The notes beneath the pieces were generated by a model. It saw only the letters and a list, made by a program, of their open reading frames with translations. It had not been told where the DNA came from and ran no database searches. The translations under genes were made by a program, and so were the position numbers. DNA of 64,000 nucleotides from Serratia rhizosphaerae. GTDB taxonomy: Bacteria > Pseudomonadota > Gammaproteobacteria > Enterobacterales > Enterobacteriaceae. The stretch covers positions 2,604,001 through 2,668,000 of the forward strand of contig NZ_CP041764.1 of NCBI RefSeq assembly GCF_009817885.1, written 5' to 3'. This document shows, piece by piece, positions 1 to 8,751 of this stretch; the stretch's first letter is position 1, and each line of letters opens with the position of its first letter.

Positions 1-900
1 TGTTGGACGGGTCTTAAAGCGGCGGTGCAGCCACATATACTGTTCCGGCGCGCGCATAATCTCTTTTTCCACCACTTTATTCATATAAGCGGCGGCGGCC
101 ATTTCGTCGGTAAGCGGATAGTTTTCCAACGCCGGCTGGATCAGCAGATCGTAGCCGGCGCCATTTTCTCGACGAATCAGCACTACCGGCACCAGCGCCG
201 GCTGCGCCATGCGCGCCAGCATAAAGGTGCCGCTGGTGGTCGCAGCCTGATCGACGGCGAACAGCGGTGCAAATACGCTGCCGCGCGGGCCGTAATCCTG
301 GTCGGGCGCGAACCACACCGCTTCGCCGCCTTTCAGCGCCTGCACCATGCCGCGCAGGTTCTTACGGTCGAGCATCGCCTTATTGGAGCGCATACGGCCT
401 TTGGTCTGCGCCCACTCCATCGCCTTGTTATTGTGCGGACGGTACATCGCCATCATCGGCTGGCACAGGCCCATCGCCCGGCCGCCCAGTTCCAGCGACA
501 TAAAGTGCACGCCAATCACCAGTACGCCGCGGCCGTTCTGCTGCGCCATTTTCAGGTGATTGATGCCGGAGACGTTAAACCAGCGTTTGACGCGTTTATC
601 TGACCAGAACCAGGCGATGCCGGTTTCCAGCAGCCCCATGCCGAGGGATTCAAAATTGCTGACCACCTTGCGCTCGCGTTGGGCGGCATCCATATCCGGG
701 AAGCACAGTTCCAGGTTGCGGCGGGTGATGGTGACGCGGCGCTTCAAAAAGCGCATTGAGGTGCGGCCCATCCACACGCCAAGCTTATGCAGCAGCGGGT
801 AGGGCAGCTGTACCAGCAGAAACAGCACCGCCAGGCCAAACCAGGTCAGCCAATAGCGGGGGTGCAGCAGGGCACGTTGGAATTCTTGCGGACGTTTCAT
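1..900 (-). CDS. lpxP: Lipid A palmitoleoyl/lauroyl acyltransferase (LpxP type), 3' end cut off
   Basis: Inner-membrane acyltransferase that adds a secondary acyl chain to Kdo2-lipid IVA late in lipid A synthesis. The frame is open from the ATG at 900 to the window edge (300 codons); only the last few residues and the stop are missing. An N-terminal hydrophobic segment lies at about residues 17-36. The catalytic HX4E motif is visible as H132 and E137 in GVHFMSLELG. The stretches MGLCQPMMAMYRPHNN and EKEIMRAPEQYMW look more like LpxP (the cold-inducible palmitoleoyl enzyme of E. coli) than LpxL. LpxP is therefore preferred, but the paralogue call rests on remembered sequences. In E. coli the gene is not next to fis, so the location is lineage-specific. 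Confidence 0.88.
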   Translation of the reverse strand, partial: MKRPQEFQRALLHPRYWLTWFGLAVLFLLVQLPYPLLHKLGVWMGRTSMRFLKRRVTITRRNLELCFPDMDAAQRERKVVSNFESLGMGLLETGIAWFWSDKRVKRWFNVSGINHLKMAQQNGRGVLVIGVHFMSLELGGRAMGLCQPMMAMYRPHNNKAMEWAQTKGRMRSNKAMLDRKNLRGMVQALKGGEAVWFAPDQDYGPRGSVFAPLFAVDQAATTSGTFMLARMAQPALVPVVLIRRENGAGYDLLIQPALENYPLTDEMAAAAYMNKVVEKEIMRAPEQYMWLHRRFKTRPT

Positions 901-1238
901 AGTCACTCATTTATGCATTATGGGTAAAAAACCTGTAACGCATAAAGAAGCCACTCAATAGCGATACAATGACTCAGACACTGGGTCGTGGTTATCGTTT
1001 AGTCGGATCGTGAAATTAACTAAAACTTTACATTCGAAGGGCGAATCGCGCTGCGCATCGGTCGGGAAAGGCGTGACCGCGGCAATCTGAGGGGGCTCTA
1101 GGAATGGTCAGTATACCATACACTACGGCAGTATACAGGGGAGTGGGATGCGAAAAATCCTATTTAGCCGGCGTTCTGCGTGCGTATCTTGACCGAGATT
1201 ATATCCCCGCTAGCCACTCGCATTTTAGAGGCGGAACC
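901..1238. other. Intergenic region between lpxP and a small ORF
   Basis: 338 bases upstream of lpxP with no convincing conserved gene. The part near lpxP is AT-rich. Two copies of CAGTATAC start exactly 20 bp apart (1109-1116 and 1129-1136), which would place them on the same face of the helix. I could not assign a promoter for lpxP with confidence. Confidence 0.4.
1109..1136. repeat. Direct repeat of CAGTATAC, 20 bp apart
   Basis: The octamer CAGTATAC occurs at 1109-1116 and again at 1129-1136. Each copy contains the self-complementary GTATAC. Two-helical-turn spacing in a non-coding region suggests binding sites for a dimeric regulator, but no known regulator is recognised. Confidence 0.35.
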
Positions 1239-1478
1239 ATGAAAATGAGGGGCAACTTTCCAGACACCCCTTCATCGCAGATGGATAACTCGACCGCAGA
1301 TATCGTTGAGTTGGAAGCGGATTATCCGGATACGCTCAATGCGGAATTCGGCGCTCGTCGGGGGGATGACGTTACGTTGGAAGGATGGGGAACGACAACA
1401 AAGGATTTTTTGGCGCAGACCGGGCTATTAGCGACAAGCCATCTGCGGCAGGAGGTCGAATCATTGATCCGCGTATAG
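1239..1478 (+). CDS. Possible small protein of unknown function (79 aa)
   Basis: A 79-codon frame starts at an ATG preceded by AGAGGCGG with 5-nt spacing, and ends just before the terminator it would share with fis. The frame stays open upstream to 1104, but the downstream ATG has the better ribosome site. The predicted product is acidic in its first half (many Asp/Glu), has no signal peptide or membrane segment, and belongs to no family I recognise. It may be a real lineage-specific gene or a chance frame. Confidence 0.3.
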   Translation: MKMRGNFPDTPSSQMDNSTADIVELEADYPDTLNAEFGARRGDDVTLEGWGTTTKDFLAQTGLLATSHLRQEVESLIRV

Positions 1479-1487
1479 CCAGAAAAG

Positions 1488-1524
1488 AAAAAGGCGCTTA
1501 TCAAATGAGATAAAGCGCCTTTTT
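1488..1524. terminator. Bidirectional rho-independent terminator after fis
   Basis: An AAAAAGGCGCTT stem pairs with AAGCGCCTTTTT across a short loop, with one bulged base near the loop. A-run and T-run flanks make it work in both directions. It ends the dusB-fis transcript on the minus strand and any transcript of the small ORF at 1239-1478. Confidence 0.85.
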
Positions 1525-1546
1525 GCAACACGTTAACTGACTAGTA

Positions 1547-1843
1547 TCAGTTCATGCCGTATTTTTTCAGTTTCTTGCGCAGCGTACCGCGGTTGATGCC
1601 CATCATCAGGGCTGCACGGGTCTGGTTGCCACGGGTGTATTGCATCACCATGTCCAACAGTGGCTGTTCAACTTCAGCCAGTACCAGCTCATACAGGTCA
1701 TTCACATCTTGACCGTTCAGTTGAGCAAAATAGTTCTTCAGTGCTTGTTTAACCGAGTCACGCAGAGGCTTTTGAGTCACTTGATCCTGTGAGTTTACGG
1801 TAGAAACGGTCAGTACGTCAGAATTTACGCGTTGTTCGAACAT
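1547..1843 (-). CDS. fis: DNA-binding nucleoid protein Fis
   Basis: Fis is an abundant homodimeric nucleoid protein. It bends DNA, activates rRNA and tRNA promoters, and assists site-specific inversion and excision. The 98-aa product matches E. coli Fis at every position I can compare from memory. It has the flexible N-terminal arm, helices A and B, and a C-terminal helix-turn-helix (about residues 73-94) ending in [11 protein letters not shown]. It lies 19 bp downstream of dusB and is transcribed with it. In E. coli, expression peaks in early exponential phase and is controlled through the dusB promoter by Fis itself, (p)ppGpp and the GC-rich discriminator; that promoter is conserved here. 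Confidence 0.98.
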
Positions 1844-1862
1844 AGTTCTGTCAGCTCTTTTT

Positions 1863-2828
1863 TTACGCTAGATTTTCGAAATATGCCTCCAACGCCTCCA
1901 GCTGTTCGCTGGCATCCTCTATGGCGTTGAATGTGCGCCGAAACTGGTCATTTGGGGCATGCTCCTGGAGATACCAGGATACGTGCTTTCGAGCAATCCG
2001 GAATCCCTTGCCTTGGCCGTAAAAGCCGTGCAATTCCCGAATATGTCCGATCAACAAGCGCTTCACCTCGCCAAGCGGCAACGGCGGCAGCAGCTCCCCT
2101 GTGTCCAGATAATGCTGGATTTCCCGGAAGATCCAGGGTCTCCCCTGAGCAGCGCGGCCTATCATCAGGGCGTCGGCCCCGGTGTAGTCGAGCACTGCTC
2201 TGGCTTTATGCGGGTCAGTAATATCCCCATTCGCAATAATCGGAATGGAAACGTTCTGCTTAACTGCCCGAATGCTGTCGTATTCCGCGTCGCCGTTAAA
2301 CAGGCAGGCGCGGGTTCGGCCATGAATCGTCAGGGCCTGAATACCACAGTCTTCGGCCAATTGGGCAATCTCTACACAGTTACGGTGTTCCGGCGCCCAG
2401 CCGGTACGGATTTTCAGCGTCACCGGCACATCCACGGCGTTAACCACCGCCAGGAGGATCTGTTTAACCAGATCCGGGTGCTGCAGCAAGGCAGACCCTG
2501 CAAGTTTCCGGTTCACCTTTTTAGCCGGGCAACCCATATTGATGTCGATGATCTGTGCACCACCGGCGACGTTAATCTGCGCGGCGGCGGCCATATCATC
2601 CGGAACGCTGCCGGCGATTTGCACGGAGCGAATCCCAGGTTCATCGCTATGAACCATGCGCAGACGCGACTTATCCGTCCGCCACACCTCCGGATTGGAG
2701 GAGAGCATTTCGGATACAGCCATCCCAGCCCCCATTGCATGACACAAGGTTCTGAATGGGCGATCTGTAATGCCGGCCATCGGGGCCGCAATCAGGCAAT
2801 TTGTTAACTGGTGGTGTCCAATGCGCAT
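1863..2828 (-). CDS. dusB: tRNA-dihydrouridine synthase B
   Basis: FMN-dependent enzyme that reduces a uridine in the tRNA D-loop to dihydrouridine using NADPH. The 321-aa product starts at MRIGHHQL; the frame stays open further upstream, but that part lies in the conserved promoter and is not conserved protein. The TIM-barrel start has [12 protein letters not shown]. The catalytic cysteine is C100 in INMGCPAKK, and [11 protein letters not shown] marks the end of the FMN site. Length and sequence match E. coli DusB closely. It is first in the dusB-fis operon. Confidence 0.97.
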
Positions 2829-2849
2829 AGACAAAGAATGACCGTACTG

Positions 2850-2910
2850 TGTCCGCAAGGGCGCGTATATTACGCATTTTTTCGCCGAGATGAAAGGCCA
2901 AACTTTGACC
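2850..2910 (-). promoter_or_regulatory. dusB-fis promoter with GC-rich discriminator
   Basis: Read on the minus strand, a -35-like TTTCAT (2890-2895) and a -10 TAATAT (2867-2872) are separated by 17 bp. A GC-rich discriminator follows the -10. This matches the E. coli fis promoter as I know it, including the GGTCAAAGTTTGGCC block just upstream. The discriminator makes that promoter sensitive to (p)ppGpp and to the initiating nucleotide. Confidence 0.8.
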
Positions 2911-3160
2911 AATTTGCTGCAGTCTCTCAATAAAAATGAGGTTAACAGTGAAGGGGGAAGATATTATATATATTTAACAATGGTTTGGCTAATTGTGCTT
3001 ATTTTGTGTTCAGGTAAATAATCACCAAACAACAGAATTTTATCTGTAAATGTCGTGTGTTTAGATGGGGATTACTAAGAACCGGCATGGTTTATCAGGG
3101 TAATACTTTGCCTTGGTCGCTGGGTATGCGGTAAGTCGCATGGCGAGTGACTGTGCTATG
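2911..3160. promoter_or_regulatory. AT-rich upstream region of dusB-fis
   Basis: Non-coding. It carries A/T tracts (for example around 2960-2985) where UP-element and Fis autoregulatory sites lie in E. coli. Individual Fis sites are too degenerate to call by eye. No gene is supported here. Confidence 0.45.
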
Positions 3161-3187
3161 TGGCCTTTCAGCGCCAGTGAAAGGCCA
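3161..3187 (-). terminator. Hairpin downstream of cah
   Basis: A perfect 10-bp stem, TGGCCTTTCA with TGAAAGGCCA, and a 7-nt loop lie 9 bp past the cah stop. There is no clear U-run on the minus strand, so it may be a weak terminator or an mRNA 3'-end stabiliser. Confidence 0.55.
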
Positions 3188-3196
3188 GCTCGAACT

Positions 3197-3931
3197 CTAA
3201 TCGATGATGATACGGCCATTCAGTGGCTGTATAGGGCGATTGTTAGTGTGGTGAATCACGGAGGTGAATTGAGAGATTTGTTGCGCAGAGGCGGTGGCCG
3301 GTTTATTCAGCACCATCCAAATGACACCTTCGGAGCACGGTGGTGTGGTCAGCGATCCGCTAAAGCGAAAATAGTTAAATTTTTTCGGCAGCAAGGCTTT
3401 GATATCCATCGGGGGAAACAGCGCGGCCGTTTTGCCCACATCGGTAGGCATTTGTTTCCAGGCCTGTGCTAACTGCGTATTGGCGGCTCCCTGGTTAAAC
3501 ATTAATGCTAATACCGCCAAGGCACCGCCGTTATCTTGATAGACAAAATGTGCTTCCAGTGGGAAGCGTTTACCGTCGATCTCGTTTTCACTCGGTGAGT
3601 GGAAGTGGAACTGCTGCAGCGTGTAGGTCGTGTTGTCCAACGTCAACGTATTCCCTTCGCTGACATTGATTTGAATGCTGTGGCCGTTGTTGGCGATCTG
3701 CTGTTTGCCGGGTTGGAAAGTAAGATTTAATTTACCATGGTGGGTTTTCAGCGCGCTTTGAATATTGACAGGCGATTGGTTTTTTCCGGTACTGCACAGC
3801 GAGAAATCCTGCGTGAGTTTACCCCAGTGGTCCGGGCCTTCATCGCCGTCGTAACTCCAATGCGTATGTTCCACCGCAGTGACCGAGAAGCTGCTTACCA
3901 GCATGGCGATAATCAGTAATCTACTTTTCAT
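3197..3931 (-). CDS. cah: Periplasmic alpha-carbonic anhydrase
   Basis: Zinc enzyme interconverting CO2 and bicarbonate in the periplasm. The start chosen is the ATG at 3931, preceded by AGGGATTGG; an in-frame ATG 24 bp upstream lacks a good site. The 244-aa precursor has a signal peptide (about residues 1-19). The zinc ligands are H109, H111 and H128 (QFHFHSPSE and EAHFV). C46 and C199 are placed to form the usual disulfide, and LTTPPCSEGV marks the active-site wall. Apparently monocistronic. E. coli K-12 lacks this class; Klebsiella and other enterobacteria have it. Confidence 0.95.
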   Translation of the reverse strand: MKSRLLIIAMLVSSFSVTAVEHTHWSYDGDEGPDHWGKLTQDFSLCSTGKNQSPVNIQSALKTHHGKLNLTFQPGKQQIANNGHSIQINVSEGNTLTLDNTTYTLQQFHFHSPSENEIDGKRFPLEAHFVYQDNGGALAVLALMFNQGAANTQLAQAWKQMPTDVGKTAALFPPMDIKALLPKKFNYFRFSGSLTTPPCSEGVIWMVLNKPATASAQQISQFTSVIHHTNNRPIQPLNGRIIID

Positions 3932-4071
3932 TTCCAATCCCTTTAAAAACGACAACGTATAAGTATTTAGATCGACGACGCCAGCTCCTGAGCGCCGTTA
4001 TTCTGTTCCATGCAGGATAATACGCTTATCATTTTTATGGGTAAATAAAAGGGTACAGGGGGAAAAACAAG

Positions 4072-4107
4072 AAATCCACCGGAAGTGATTAAATTTCCAG
4101 TGGATTT
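4072..4107. terminator. Terminator hairpin downstream of prmA
   Basis: AAATCCACCGGAA pairs with TTCCAGTGGATTT with one mismatch. The T-rich flank is strong on the plus strand and weaker on the minus strand. It lies about 20 bp past the prmA stop and probably ends the yhdT-panF-prmA transcript. Confidence 0.6.
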
Positions 4108-4128
4108 TTCATAAGAAAGAAAACGAAA

Positions 4129-5010
4129 TTATTTACGTCGGCCGGTGATACGGCACCACTCTTCCCGTTCGGCGACCGGATCGAGTTCGAAGATATCCTG
4201 ATAGGCTTCCGCCACGCTCTGCGCCTGGGTGGCCAGTACGCCGGACAGGCCGAGATACCCGCCGGATTTCGGCAGGCAGCTAATCAGCGGCGCCAGTTCG
4301 CGTAGCGGGCCGGCCAGAATATTGGCGACCACCACGTCGGCCTGCAGCTCAGCCGGCTGGTCTTGGGGCAGATACAGTTCCAGACGCTCAGAGACGCCGT
4401 TACGCTCCGCGTTGTCGCGGCTAGCCTGAATCGCCTGCGGGTCGATATCGATGCCGATGGCGCGCGCCGCGCCGAGTTTCAGCGCGGCAATCGCCAGAAT
4501 GCCGGAACCGCAGCCGAAATCAATCACGGTTTTGCCGGCCAGATCGAGGCCGTCGAGCCACTGCAGACACAGCGAGGTGGTCGGGTGCGTGCCGGTGCCG
4601 AAGGCCAGGCCCGGGTCCAGCATGACATTGACCGCGTCCGGGTCGGGCACGTCGCGCCAGCTTGGGCAGATCCACAGGCGTTCGCCAAAACGCATCGGAT
4701 GGAAGTTATCCATCCACTCGCGCTCCCAGTCTTTATCTTCCAACTGTTCGATCTTATGGCGGAAACCGGCGCCCAGCAGCGGGTGATGCTCCAGCATGGC
4801 GACCACTGCGGTCATATCGGTTTGGGCGTCGTACAGGCCGATAACGTCGGTGTCGCCCCACAGCAGGGTTTCGCCGGGCAGCGGCTCGAACACCGGGTTG
4901 TCGTGGGTGTCCTGAAAGGTCACCGAGACCGCGCCGCTTTCAACCAGCGCATCGCTCAGCGCTTCCGCCTGGTTGCCGGTGGTGTTCAGTTTTAGTTGGA
5001 TCCAAGGCAT
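4129..5010 (-). CDS. prmA: Ribosomal protein L11 methyltransferase
   Basis: SAM-dependent enzyme that trimethylates amino groups of ribosomal protein L11. The 293-aa length is the family norm. An N-terminal substrate-recognition domain precedes a Rossmann methyltransferase domain. Motif I is VIDFGCGSGILAI (about residues 163-173), preceded by GLAFGTGTHPTT, and NILAGPL is the catalytic loop. It follows panF by 11 bp, the same order as E. coli. Confidence 0.96.
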   Translation of the reverse strand: MPWIQLKLNTTGNQAEALSDALVESGAVSVTFQDTHDNPVFEPLPGETLLWGDTDVIGLYDAQTDMTAVVAMLEHHPLLGAGFRHKIEQLEDKDWEREWMDNFHPMRFGERLWICPSWRDVPDPDAVNVMLDPGLAFGTGTHPTTSLCLQWLDGLDLAGKTVIDFGCGSGILAIAALKLGAARAIGIDIDPQAIQASRDNAERNGVSERLELYLPQDQPAELQADVVVANILAGPLRELAPLISCLPKSGGYLGLSGVLATQAQSVAEAYQDIFELDPVAEREEWCRITGRRK

Positions 5011-5021
5011 AACAATTCTCT

Positions 5022-6467
5022 TTAAGAAGATAAAGATGACGCCGGGCGGCGTTTTTCGCCGACCAGGTTACCAATGTAAAACGCCAGCAGACTGACCAGC
5101 AGCGCGGGCACGATGGGGTGCAGGCCCGCGAGCTGCAGATTGAAGCTGGCTAATAGCGTATAGCATACCGCACCTGCCGCCATTGAGCTAAGGGCGCCCT
5201 GCGCATTGGCGCGCTGCCAGTACAGGCCCAGCACCAGCGGCCACAGGAATACCGCCTCCAGACCGCCGAAGGCCAGCAGATTCAGCCAGATGATCATTTC
5301 CGGCGGCCGCCAGGCGGCCAGCAGCACCAGCAGCCCAAGCACCAGCGTAGTCAGGCTGGAGAAACGCTTGATCAGCGTCTCGTTCTGCTGTTGTTGCGGC
5401 CGGACGCCAAGATACAGATCCTTGATGATGGTGGCGGACGACTGCAGCAGCTGCGCGTTAATGGTCGACATAATGGCCGCCATCGGCGCGGCCAGGAAGA
5501 TGCCGGCGGCGTACGGCGGCAAGACGGTGACCATCAGCGTCGGGATCACCTGATCGGGCACCTGGAGATCCGGCAGTACGGCGCGGCCCAGCGCGCCGGC
5601 CAGGTGCATGCCGAACATCAGCAGCGCCACGACGATGGTGCCGAGCACGATGCCGCGGTGCACCGCCTTGCTGTCCTTATAGGAGATACAGCGTACGGCG
5701 GTGTGCGGCAGGCCGATGACGCCGAAGCAGACCAGGATCCAGAAGGACACCATAAAGGGCAGGCTGAGGATCTGCTCGCCGCCCTGTGGCGACACCAGCG
5801 CCGGGTCGATCTGCTGCAGTTTATCGACGGCCACGTGCAGGCCGCCGGCGGCATGGATCACGCCGGCCAGCAGCAAAGCGGTGCCCAGCAGCATCACCAG
5901 CCCCTGCATGGCGTCATTCAGCACGCTGGCGCGAAAACCGCCGAAGGCGGTGTACAGCGCGATACTGACGCCGAAAATCAGCAGGCCGCTGTCGTACGGT
6001 ACGCCCGCCGCGGTTTCCAGCAGGCGGGCGCCGCCGATAAACTGCACCGTCATGGCGCCGAGGAAGGCGACCAACAGGCTCAGGCTGGCCAGCCACACCA
6101 GCAGGCGGCTCTGATAACGGGCGAACAGCATATCGTTGAGGGTGATGGCGTTGTAGCGCCGCGCCAGGATGGCGAATTTTTTACCGAGCACGCCCAGCGA
6201 CAGCCATACCGCCGGCAGCTGGATCATCGCCAGCAGCACCCAGCCGAGGCCGTATTTGTAGGCGGCGCCGGGGCCGCCGATAAACGAACTGGCGCTGATG
6301 TAAGTGGCGGTCAGGGTCATCGCCAGCACAAAGCCGCCCATCGAACGGTTGCCGAGAAAATATTCGCTGAGGAAGTTACCGCTCTGCCGGCGGCGATAGG
6401 CGTATATCGACAGGCCGAATACCAGCAGCAGGTAGGCGACCAGCGGTACGATCACTTCAGTTTTCAT
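5022..6467 (-). CDS. panF: Sodium/pantothenate symporter
   Basis: Inner-membrane Na+-coupled transporter importing pantothenate for coenzyme A synthesis. The 481-aa product has about 13 hydrophobic segments and typical solute:sodium symporter stretches such as TATYISASSFIGGPGAAYKYG near residue 55. The C-terminus is short and basic. The start overlaps the end of yhdT by 11 bp, so the two are probably translationally coupled; prmA follows in the same direction. Confidence 0.95.
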   Translation of the reverse strand: MKTEVIVPLVAYLLLVFGLSIYAYRRRQSGNFLSEYFLGNRSMGGFVLAMTLTATYISASSFIGGPGAAYKYGLGWVLLAMIQLPAVWLSLGVLGKKFAILARRYNAITLNDMLFARYQSRLLVWLASLSLLVAFLGAMTVQFIGGARLLETAAGVPYDSGLLIFGVSIALYTAFGGFRASVLNDAMQGLVMLLGTALLLAGVIHAAGGLHVAVDKLQQIDPALVSPQGGEQILSLPFMVSFWILVCFGVIGLPHTAVRCISYKDSKAVHRGIVLGTIVVALLMFGMHLAGALGRAVLPDLQVPDQVIPTLMVTVLPPYAAGIFLAAPMAAIMSTINAQLLQSSATIIKDLYLGVRPQQQQNETLIKRFSSLTTLVLGLLVLLAAWRPPEMIIWLNLLAFGGLEAVFLWPLVLGLYWQRANAQGALSSMAAGAVCYTLLASFNLQLAGLHPIVPALLVSLLAFYIGNLVGEKRRPASSLSS

Positions 6468-6699
6468 CGTGGTCCTCCAGCGGAATATCGCGGAAGATGA
6501 CGCGCACCATCAGCCAGCACAGGATGATGAACAGCAGCGGAACCAGCAAACAGGCCATTTCGAACCAGTGCGGCAGGCCGGTGACGCCGATTCGGCTGTC
6601 CGGCAGATAGGCGGCCAGCGCCCAGGCCAGCACGTAGAAGAGGGTCAGACCCAGCGCCCAGCGCGCTTCGCGGTGAGCCTGAATAAAGCGTTTTTCCAT
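6457..6699 (-). CDS. yhdT: Small inner-membrane protein YhdT
   Basis: 80-aa protein with two membrane segments (about residues 14-32 and 46-68). It matches E. coli YhdT from QAHREARWALGLTL to the C-terminal RDIPLEDHDEN. The start at MEKRF is preceded by a purine-rich GGGGGGAGAAACGG; longer in-frame starts fall in non-conserved sequence. It overlaps panF. Its function is not established; constant linkage to panF suggests an accessory role, which is inference. Confidence 0.9.
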   Translation of the reverse strand: MEKRFIQAHREARWALGLTLFYVLAWALAAYLPDSRIGVTGLPHWFEMACLLVPLLFIILCWLMVRVIFRDIPLEDHDEN

Positions 6700-6841
6700 C
6701 CGTTTCTCCCCCCCTAACCCATGTATTGCCGCGTATAACGCCGGCGTGAAATGCATCGGGCAGAGGCTTATGGCTATGGATTTACCAGAGGAAGGGGATT
6801 GTACGACAAGCACGGCGTTTGCCAAGCGCTTCAGTCGTAAA

Positions 6842-6868
6842 GAAAAGGGCCGGTGGAACACCGGCCCT
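6842..6868 (-). terminator. Rho-independent terminator of the accBC transcript
   Basis: Perfect 10-bp stem AGGGCCGGTG/CACCGGCCCT with a 3-nt loop, followed on the minus strand by TTTTCTTTA. It sits 31 bp past the accC stop. Confidence 0.9.
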
Positions 6869-6899
6869 GGTCAGATGACGTAAGAGGCTAAAGCGTGCG

Positions 6900-8243
6900 T
6901 TACTGCAGGCCCAGCTTCTTCTCCAGATAGTGGATGTTGGTGCCACCATGCTGGAAGTTTTCGTCATTCATGATTTTTTGCTGCAGTTCAACGTTGGTTT
7001 TAATCCCGTCGATGATCAGTTCAGCCAACGCATTTTTCATGCGGGCAATCGCCACGTCACGGTTTTCACCGTAGGTGATCAGCTTGCCAATCATGGAGTC
7101 ATAGTACGGCGGCACGCTGTAGCCGGCGTAGATATGCGACTCCCAACGCACGCCGAAACCGCCTGGCGCGTGGAAACGGGTGATCTTGCCCGGGCTTGGC
7201 AGGAAGGTATTCGGGTCTTCGGCGTTGATACGGCATTCCACCGCGTGGCCCTGAATCTTCACTTCTTCCTGTTTGATCGACAGCGGCTGACCGGCAGCGA
7301 TACGCAGCTGCTCTTTGATCAGATCCACGCCGGTGATCATTTCGGTAACCGGGTGCTCCACCTGAATACGGGTGTTCATTTCAATGAAATAGAACTCGCC
7401 GTTTTCGAATAGGAACTCGAACGTACCCGCGCCGCGGTAGCCGATATCCACACAGGCTTTGGAGCAGCGTTCGCCGATATAGCGGCGCAGTTCCGGCGTG
7501 ATGCCCGGTGCCGGCGCTTCTTCCACCACTTTCTGGTGACGGCGCTGCATGGAGCAGTCGCGTTCCGCCAGATAGATAGCGTTGCCCTGGCCGTCGGCCA
7601 ATACCTGGATCTCGATATGGCGTGGATTTTCCAGGTATTTTTCCATGTACACCATGTCGTTGTTGAAAGCCGCTTTGGCTTCCGCTTTCGTCATGTTGAT
7701 GGACTGTTCGAGCTCTTTATCGCTGCGCACAACGCGCATGCCGCGGCCGCCGCCGCCGCCGGACGCCTTGATAATGACCGGGTAGCCGATGCGTTTGGCA
7801 AAGGCGCGGTTCTTATCCATATCGTCGGTCAGCGGGCCGTCGGAGCCGGGTACGCAAGGCACGCCGGCTTTCTTCATGGCGTTGATGGCGGAAACCTTGT
7901 CGCCCATCAGGCGAATGGTGTCTGCTTTCGGGCCGATAAAGATAAAGCCGGAGCGTTCAACCTGCTCGGCGAAGTCGGCGTTTTCCGACAGGAAGCCGTA
8001 GCCAGGGTGAATGGCTACCGCGCCGGTGATCTCCGCCGCAGCGATGATCGCCGGGATGTTCAGATAGCTTTTGACTGACGGCGCGGGACCAATGCACACG
8101 GTCTCGTCGGCCAGCAGTACGTGTTTCAGATCGCGATCCGCCGCCGAGTGCACGGCCACGGTCTTGATGCCCAGTTCTTTACAGGCACGCAGGATACGAA
8201 GCGCGATCTCGCCGCGGTTGGCGATAACAATTTTATCAAGCAT
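6900..8243 (-). CDS. accC: Acetyl-CoA carboxylase, biotin carboxylase subunit
   Basis: ATP-grasp enzyme that carboxylates the biotin on AccB, the first half-reaction of malonyl-CoA formation for fatty acid synthesis. The 447-aa product (E. coli 449) starts MLDKIVIANRGEIALR. It carries the glycine-rich ATP loop KASGGGGGRGMR (about residues 159-170), the bicarbonate/biotin region ERDCSMQRRHQKVVEEAP, and the catalytic stretch EMNTRIQVEHPVTE. It is 11 bp downstream of accB. Confidence 0.98.
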   Translation of the reverse strand: MLDKIVIANRGEIALRILRACKELGIKTVAVHSAADRDLKHVLLADETVCIGPAPSVKSYLNIPAIIAAAEITGAVAIHPGYGFLSENADFAEQVERSGFIFIGPKADTIRLMGDKVSAINAMKKAGVPCVPGSDGPLTDDMDKNRAFAKRIGYPVIIKASGGGGGRGMRVVRSDKELEQSINMTKAEAKAAFNNDMVYMEKYLENPRHIEIQVLADGQGNAIYLAERDCSMQRRHQKVVEEAPAPGITPELRRYIGERCSKACVDIGYRGAGTFEFLFENGEFYFIEMNTRIQVEHPVTEMITGVDLIKEQLRIAAGQPLSIKQEEVKIQGHAVECRINAEDPNTFLPSPGKITRFHAPGGFGVRWESHIYAGYSVPPYYDSMIGKLITYGENRDVAIARMKNALAELIIDGIKTNVELQQKIMNDENFQHGGTNIHYLEKKLGLQ

Positions 8244-8254
8244 GGTGCGCCTCG

Positions 8255-8719
8255 TTATTCGATGACGACCAGTGGCTCGTCATATTCAACCGGTTGACCG
8301 TTTTCCACCAGGATGGCTTTCACCACGCCGGATTTGTCGGCTTCGATCTGGTTCATCATTTTCATTGCTTCAACGATGCACAGCGTGTCGCCGGCGTTGA
8401 CTTTCTGACCCACTTCCACGAAGGCTTTCGCATCCGGGCTTGGGGTGCGGTAGAAGGTGCCTACCATTGGGGAACGAACGATATGGCCACTCACGGCTGC
8501 GGCAGCGGCAGGCGCTTCGGCTTCGGCGGCAGCGACGGCGGTGGCCAGCGCTGGAGCCGGCTGTGCCGGTGCGGCATAGGCCTGCTGCATGACTGGGTAA
8601 GCCTGCGCCGGCGCGGCGCGACTGATGCGAACTGACTCTTCGCCTTCAGCAATTTCCAGTTCAGAAATACCTGATTCTTCAACCAGTTCGATCAGCTTCT
8701 TGATTTTACGAATATCCAT
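8255..8719 (-). CDS. accB: Biotin carboxyl carrier protein
   Basis: Carries the biotin that shuttles carboxyl groups between AccC and the carboxyltransferase. 154 aa. The N-terminal domain starts MDIRKIKKLIELVEESG. An Ala/Pro-rich flexible linker (about residues 36-76) leads to the C-terminal biotinyl domain, with K120 in EAMKMMNQIEAD as the biotinylated lysine. It lies between aroQ (32 bp upstream) and accC. In E. coli AccB represses its own operon; that control cannot be read from this sequence. Confidence 0.98.
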   Translation of the reverse strand: MDIRKIKKLIELVEESGISELEIAEGEESVRISRAAPAQAYPVMQQAYAAPAQPAPALATAVAAAEAEAPAAAAAVSGHIVRSPMVGTFYRTPSPDAKAFVEVGQKVNAGDTLCIVEAMKMMNQIEADKSGVVKAILVENGQPVEYDEPLVVIE

Positions 8720-8751
8720 GAGTGTGATTCCGTACTCTTTTTGTGGAGCAA

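Noticed and set aside
5391..6500. Plus-strand open frame of 369 codons opposite panF
   Set aside because: Composition is dominated by Gln, His, Arg and Asp; panF on the other strand is well conserved.
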